Assembly: GCA_029204225.1 (NCBI GenBank)
Contig: CM055098.1
Coordinates: forward strand, 52,534,728-52,598,727
Length of the DNA: 64,000 nucleotides
Direction: 5' to 3'
From: Diphasiastrum complanatum
Taxonomy: Eukaryota > Streptophyta > Lycopodiopsida > Lycopodiales > Lycopodiaceae
Position numbers and translations under genes: made by a program. Positions 62,411 to 64,000 of this stretch are shown here, piece after piece. Below the pieces are notes generated by a model that was not told the origin of the DNA, did no database searches, and saw nothing but the letters and a program-made list of their open reading frames with translations. Positions within the stretch are counted from its first letter, which is position 1. Each line of letters opens with the position of its first letter.

Positions 62411-63300
62411 CACAAAAAATGACTCGTGGATGGGTAACTTACTACTCGCATATGACTCATACAGAAGATGACTCGCGCAAAAAAATGACTCATGCACGGA
62501 AACAGATGACTCGCACAGAAGATGACTAGCGCAAAAAAATGACTCGTGGACGGAAACAGATGACTCGCACAGGACTCACACAGAAGATGACACACACAAA
62601 AAAATGACTCGTGGACGGAAACAGGTGACTCGCACAGAAGATGACTTGCGCAAAAAAAATGACTCGTGGACAGAAACAAATGACTCGCACAGGACTCGCA
62701 CAGAAGATGACTCGCGCAAAAAAAATGACTTGTGGATGGAAACAGATGACTCGCACAAGACTCGCACAGAAGATGACTCGCGAAAAAAAATGACTCGTGG
62801 ACGGAAACATACTACACGTAGAGGTGTGGAAAGTGCAAAAAATGACTCGTGGATAGGTAACTTGCCACTCGCATATGACTCATACAGAGAAGATGACTCG
62901 CAAAAAAAATGACTTGTGCAACCTTGTATTTGTGGAGCTAGAAACCATGGAAATGACTCGTGCATGAAGGTGACTCGCGAGGAGAATGTACTTACTCGCA
63001 CACAGTGACTGACGTATGCATGCAGAAATTGATGTATTCGCACCGAAGATGACTCGCCGACGGGAATATAACTCGCACAACAAGTACTCACACGAAAAAA
63101 TGACTCGTGCAACACATAAATAACTCGTACAACTCCAGAAATGACTCGTACAACACCAGAAATGACTCGTACAACACAGAAATGACTCGCACAACACAAA
63201 AAACGACTCGCACAACTGTTTGAATGGTGAATAACTCACTCACAGATCGGAAGAAGATAAAAAATAGTTTGAAATGACTCTCACACCTGAAGAATGATTC
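62400..63300. repeat. TGACTCG-rich minisatellite
   Basis: Dozens of ATGACTCGCAC or ATGACTCGTG words in tandem. At 62480-62800 they form a higher-order unit of about 65-85 bp made of gatgactcgcgcaaaaaaa, tgactcgtggacggaaaca and gatgactcgcacaggactc. Toward 63300 units are shorter (atgactcgtacaacaccaga). Minus-strand frames of up to 207 codons across the array are repeat artefacts. Confidence 0.92.
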
Positions 63301-64000
63301 ACACACCTGAATTCTATTATGCAAATCATGTTAGTGCTGAAAAGCACTTCGGAAGTCCAAAAATCAGACCTTAGTGTTAAAATCCATGTGAGGCTAATTT
63401 TGAGTACTCGCACAGGTCCAAAAGATGGATCTTAATACTTCCAAATGCCAAAAATGGTTGTGTGAGTAGCTCCGACATTTATCAGTGATTATACTGGTTT
63501 TCTCAGTCCAAATAGTGGATCTTAATGCTTGGAGAGTCCAAAAAAATTTGCCCTACTCGTGCACTTCTACCCAGCCAAAAACACAACTCCTTTGGAGCGG
63601 ATCTACACACCATCATCTTTTCAGGGGAGAACAGAATCTGATAGGCCGTTTTGTTGGATCTTAGGGTCTGCACTACTTCAAAAATGACGTAGATGCAATG
63701 CACTACTTCTGAGGGCATTCTGAGGGCAGAAGATGCGTTGATTTTGCTACTAGAAATGCACCTATCTATGTCCAGAAGTGCGTTGATATCTGAATTGGAA
63801 CTATGCCACTTTCTAGATAGAAAAGTGCGTTGGACTTGCAATGCAAAAATGTGCTAGTTAGTAGCAATACTTTCCATCAGAAGAGTGATCTCTGACAGAA
63901 AAATTCCTCAGCCATAAGCATGATTATCAGAGATTTGTAATCTTTAGGAAAGTGACTGACAATAGATTTACATTGATGCAGATGTTCAAAGGGCTGCAGG
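63301..64000. other. unassigned; loose gtccaaa...ggatcttaat repeats
   Basis: GTCCAAA occurs near 63355, 63416, 63506 and 63536, and GGATCTTAAT(A/G)CTT near 63427 and 63518, so the stretch 63350-63545 is a degenerate repeat. A 6-bp stem (agtgct-gaaa-agcact) lies at about 63333-63348. No gene recognised to the window end. Confidence 0.45.

Noticed and set aside
62576..63199. 207-codon minus-strand frame with repeated CESF/RVIF words
   Set aside because: It is a translation of the TGACTCG minisatellite; alternative frames over the same array are equally open.

Overview
This window is repeat-dense nuclear DNA of a land plant. The evidence is Ty1/copia and Ty3/gypsy LTR retrotransposons with plant-type primer sites (initiator-Met tRNA for copia, Asp-tRNA-like for one gypsy family), chromodomain gypsy elements, and one spliced D-type cyclin gene with an N-terminal LxCxE motif. 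I cannot name the species. Very long pure (GA)n tracts and heavy nesting of old elements suggest a large genome, possibly of a seedless plant, but that is a weak inference. There is no operon-like organisation, CRISPR array, rRNA or recognisable tRNA gene.

Layout. 1-3998: decayed copia element C1 (+) with LTR-like sequence. 3999-6770: gypsy element A (-), with RT fused to the gag N-terminus by deletion and a repeat-filled 5' leader. 6780-8540: strongly decayed gypsy G (+). 8560-12930: mostly unassigned, with one possible exon at 9935-10165. 12930-15065: chromovirus E (-). 15625-17205: an inverted repeat split by a solo LTR that has a perfect 5-bp target duplication. 18370-18700: gag remnant. 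20840-27135: near full-length copia C2 (+), carrying a foreign copia gag-protease block inside its integrase. 28290-29990: gypsy J (+). 30010-31600: copia K (-). 34305-38249: a composite whose 5' half is copia (LTR, PBS, gag, protease) and whose 3' half is chromovirus (integrase, chromodomain, PPT, LTR). It is interrupted by a small solo LTR with a perfect TSD. 39588-41557: gypsy LTR copy, then a copia-derived frame open for 445 codons with an unrecognised C-terminal half. 41870-42505: an unclassified broken coding region (-). 43130-45700: copia P (-) next to gypsy Q (-). 47407-49092: the D-type cyclin gene. 50860-52045: a fold-back element. 53084-61640: nested complex of copia LTR, gypsy D (+), copia C3 (+) and gypsy B (-). 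62096-63300: direct repeat and a TGACTC-rich minisatellite.

The only convincingly intact host gene is the cyclin. It predicts a 362-residue protein from six exons, with consensus splice sites and an in-frame stop immediately before its first ATG. Almost all other coding sequence is retroelement debris, much of it with frameshifts, stops or lost catalytic residues. The most unusual content is a set of recombinant junctions between different retroelements, several of which keep the reading frame, and two related minisatellites in the leaders of elements A and B.
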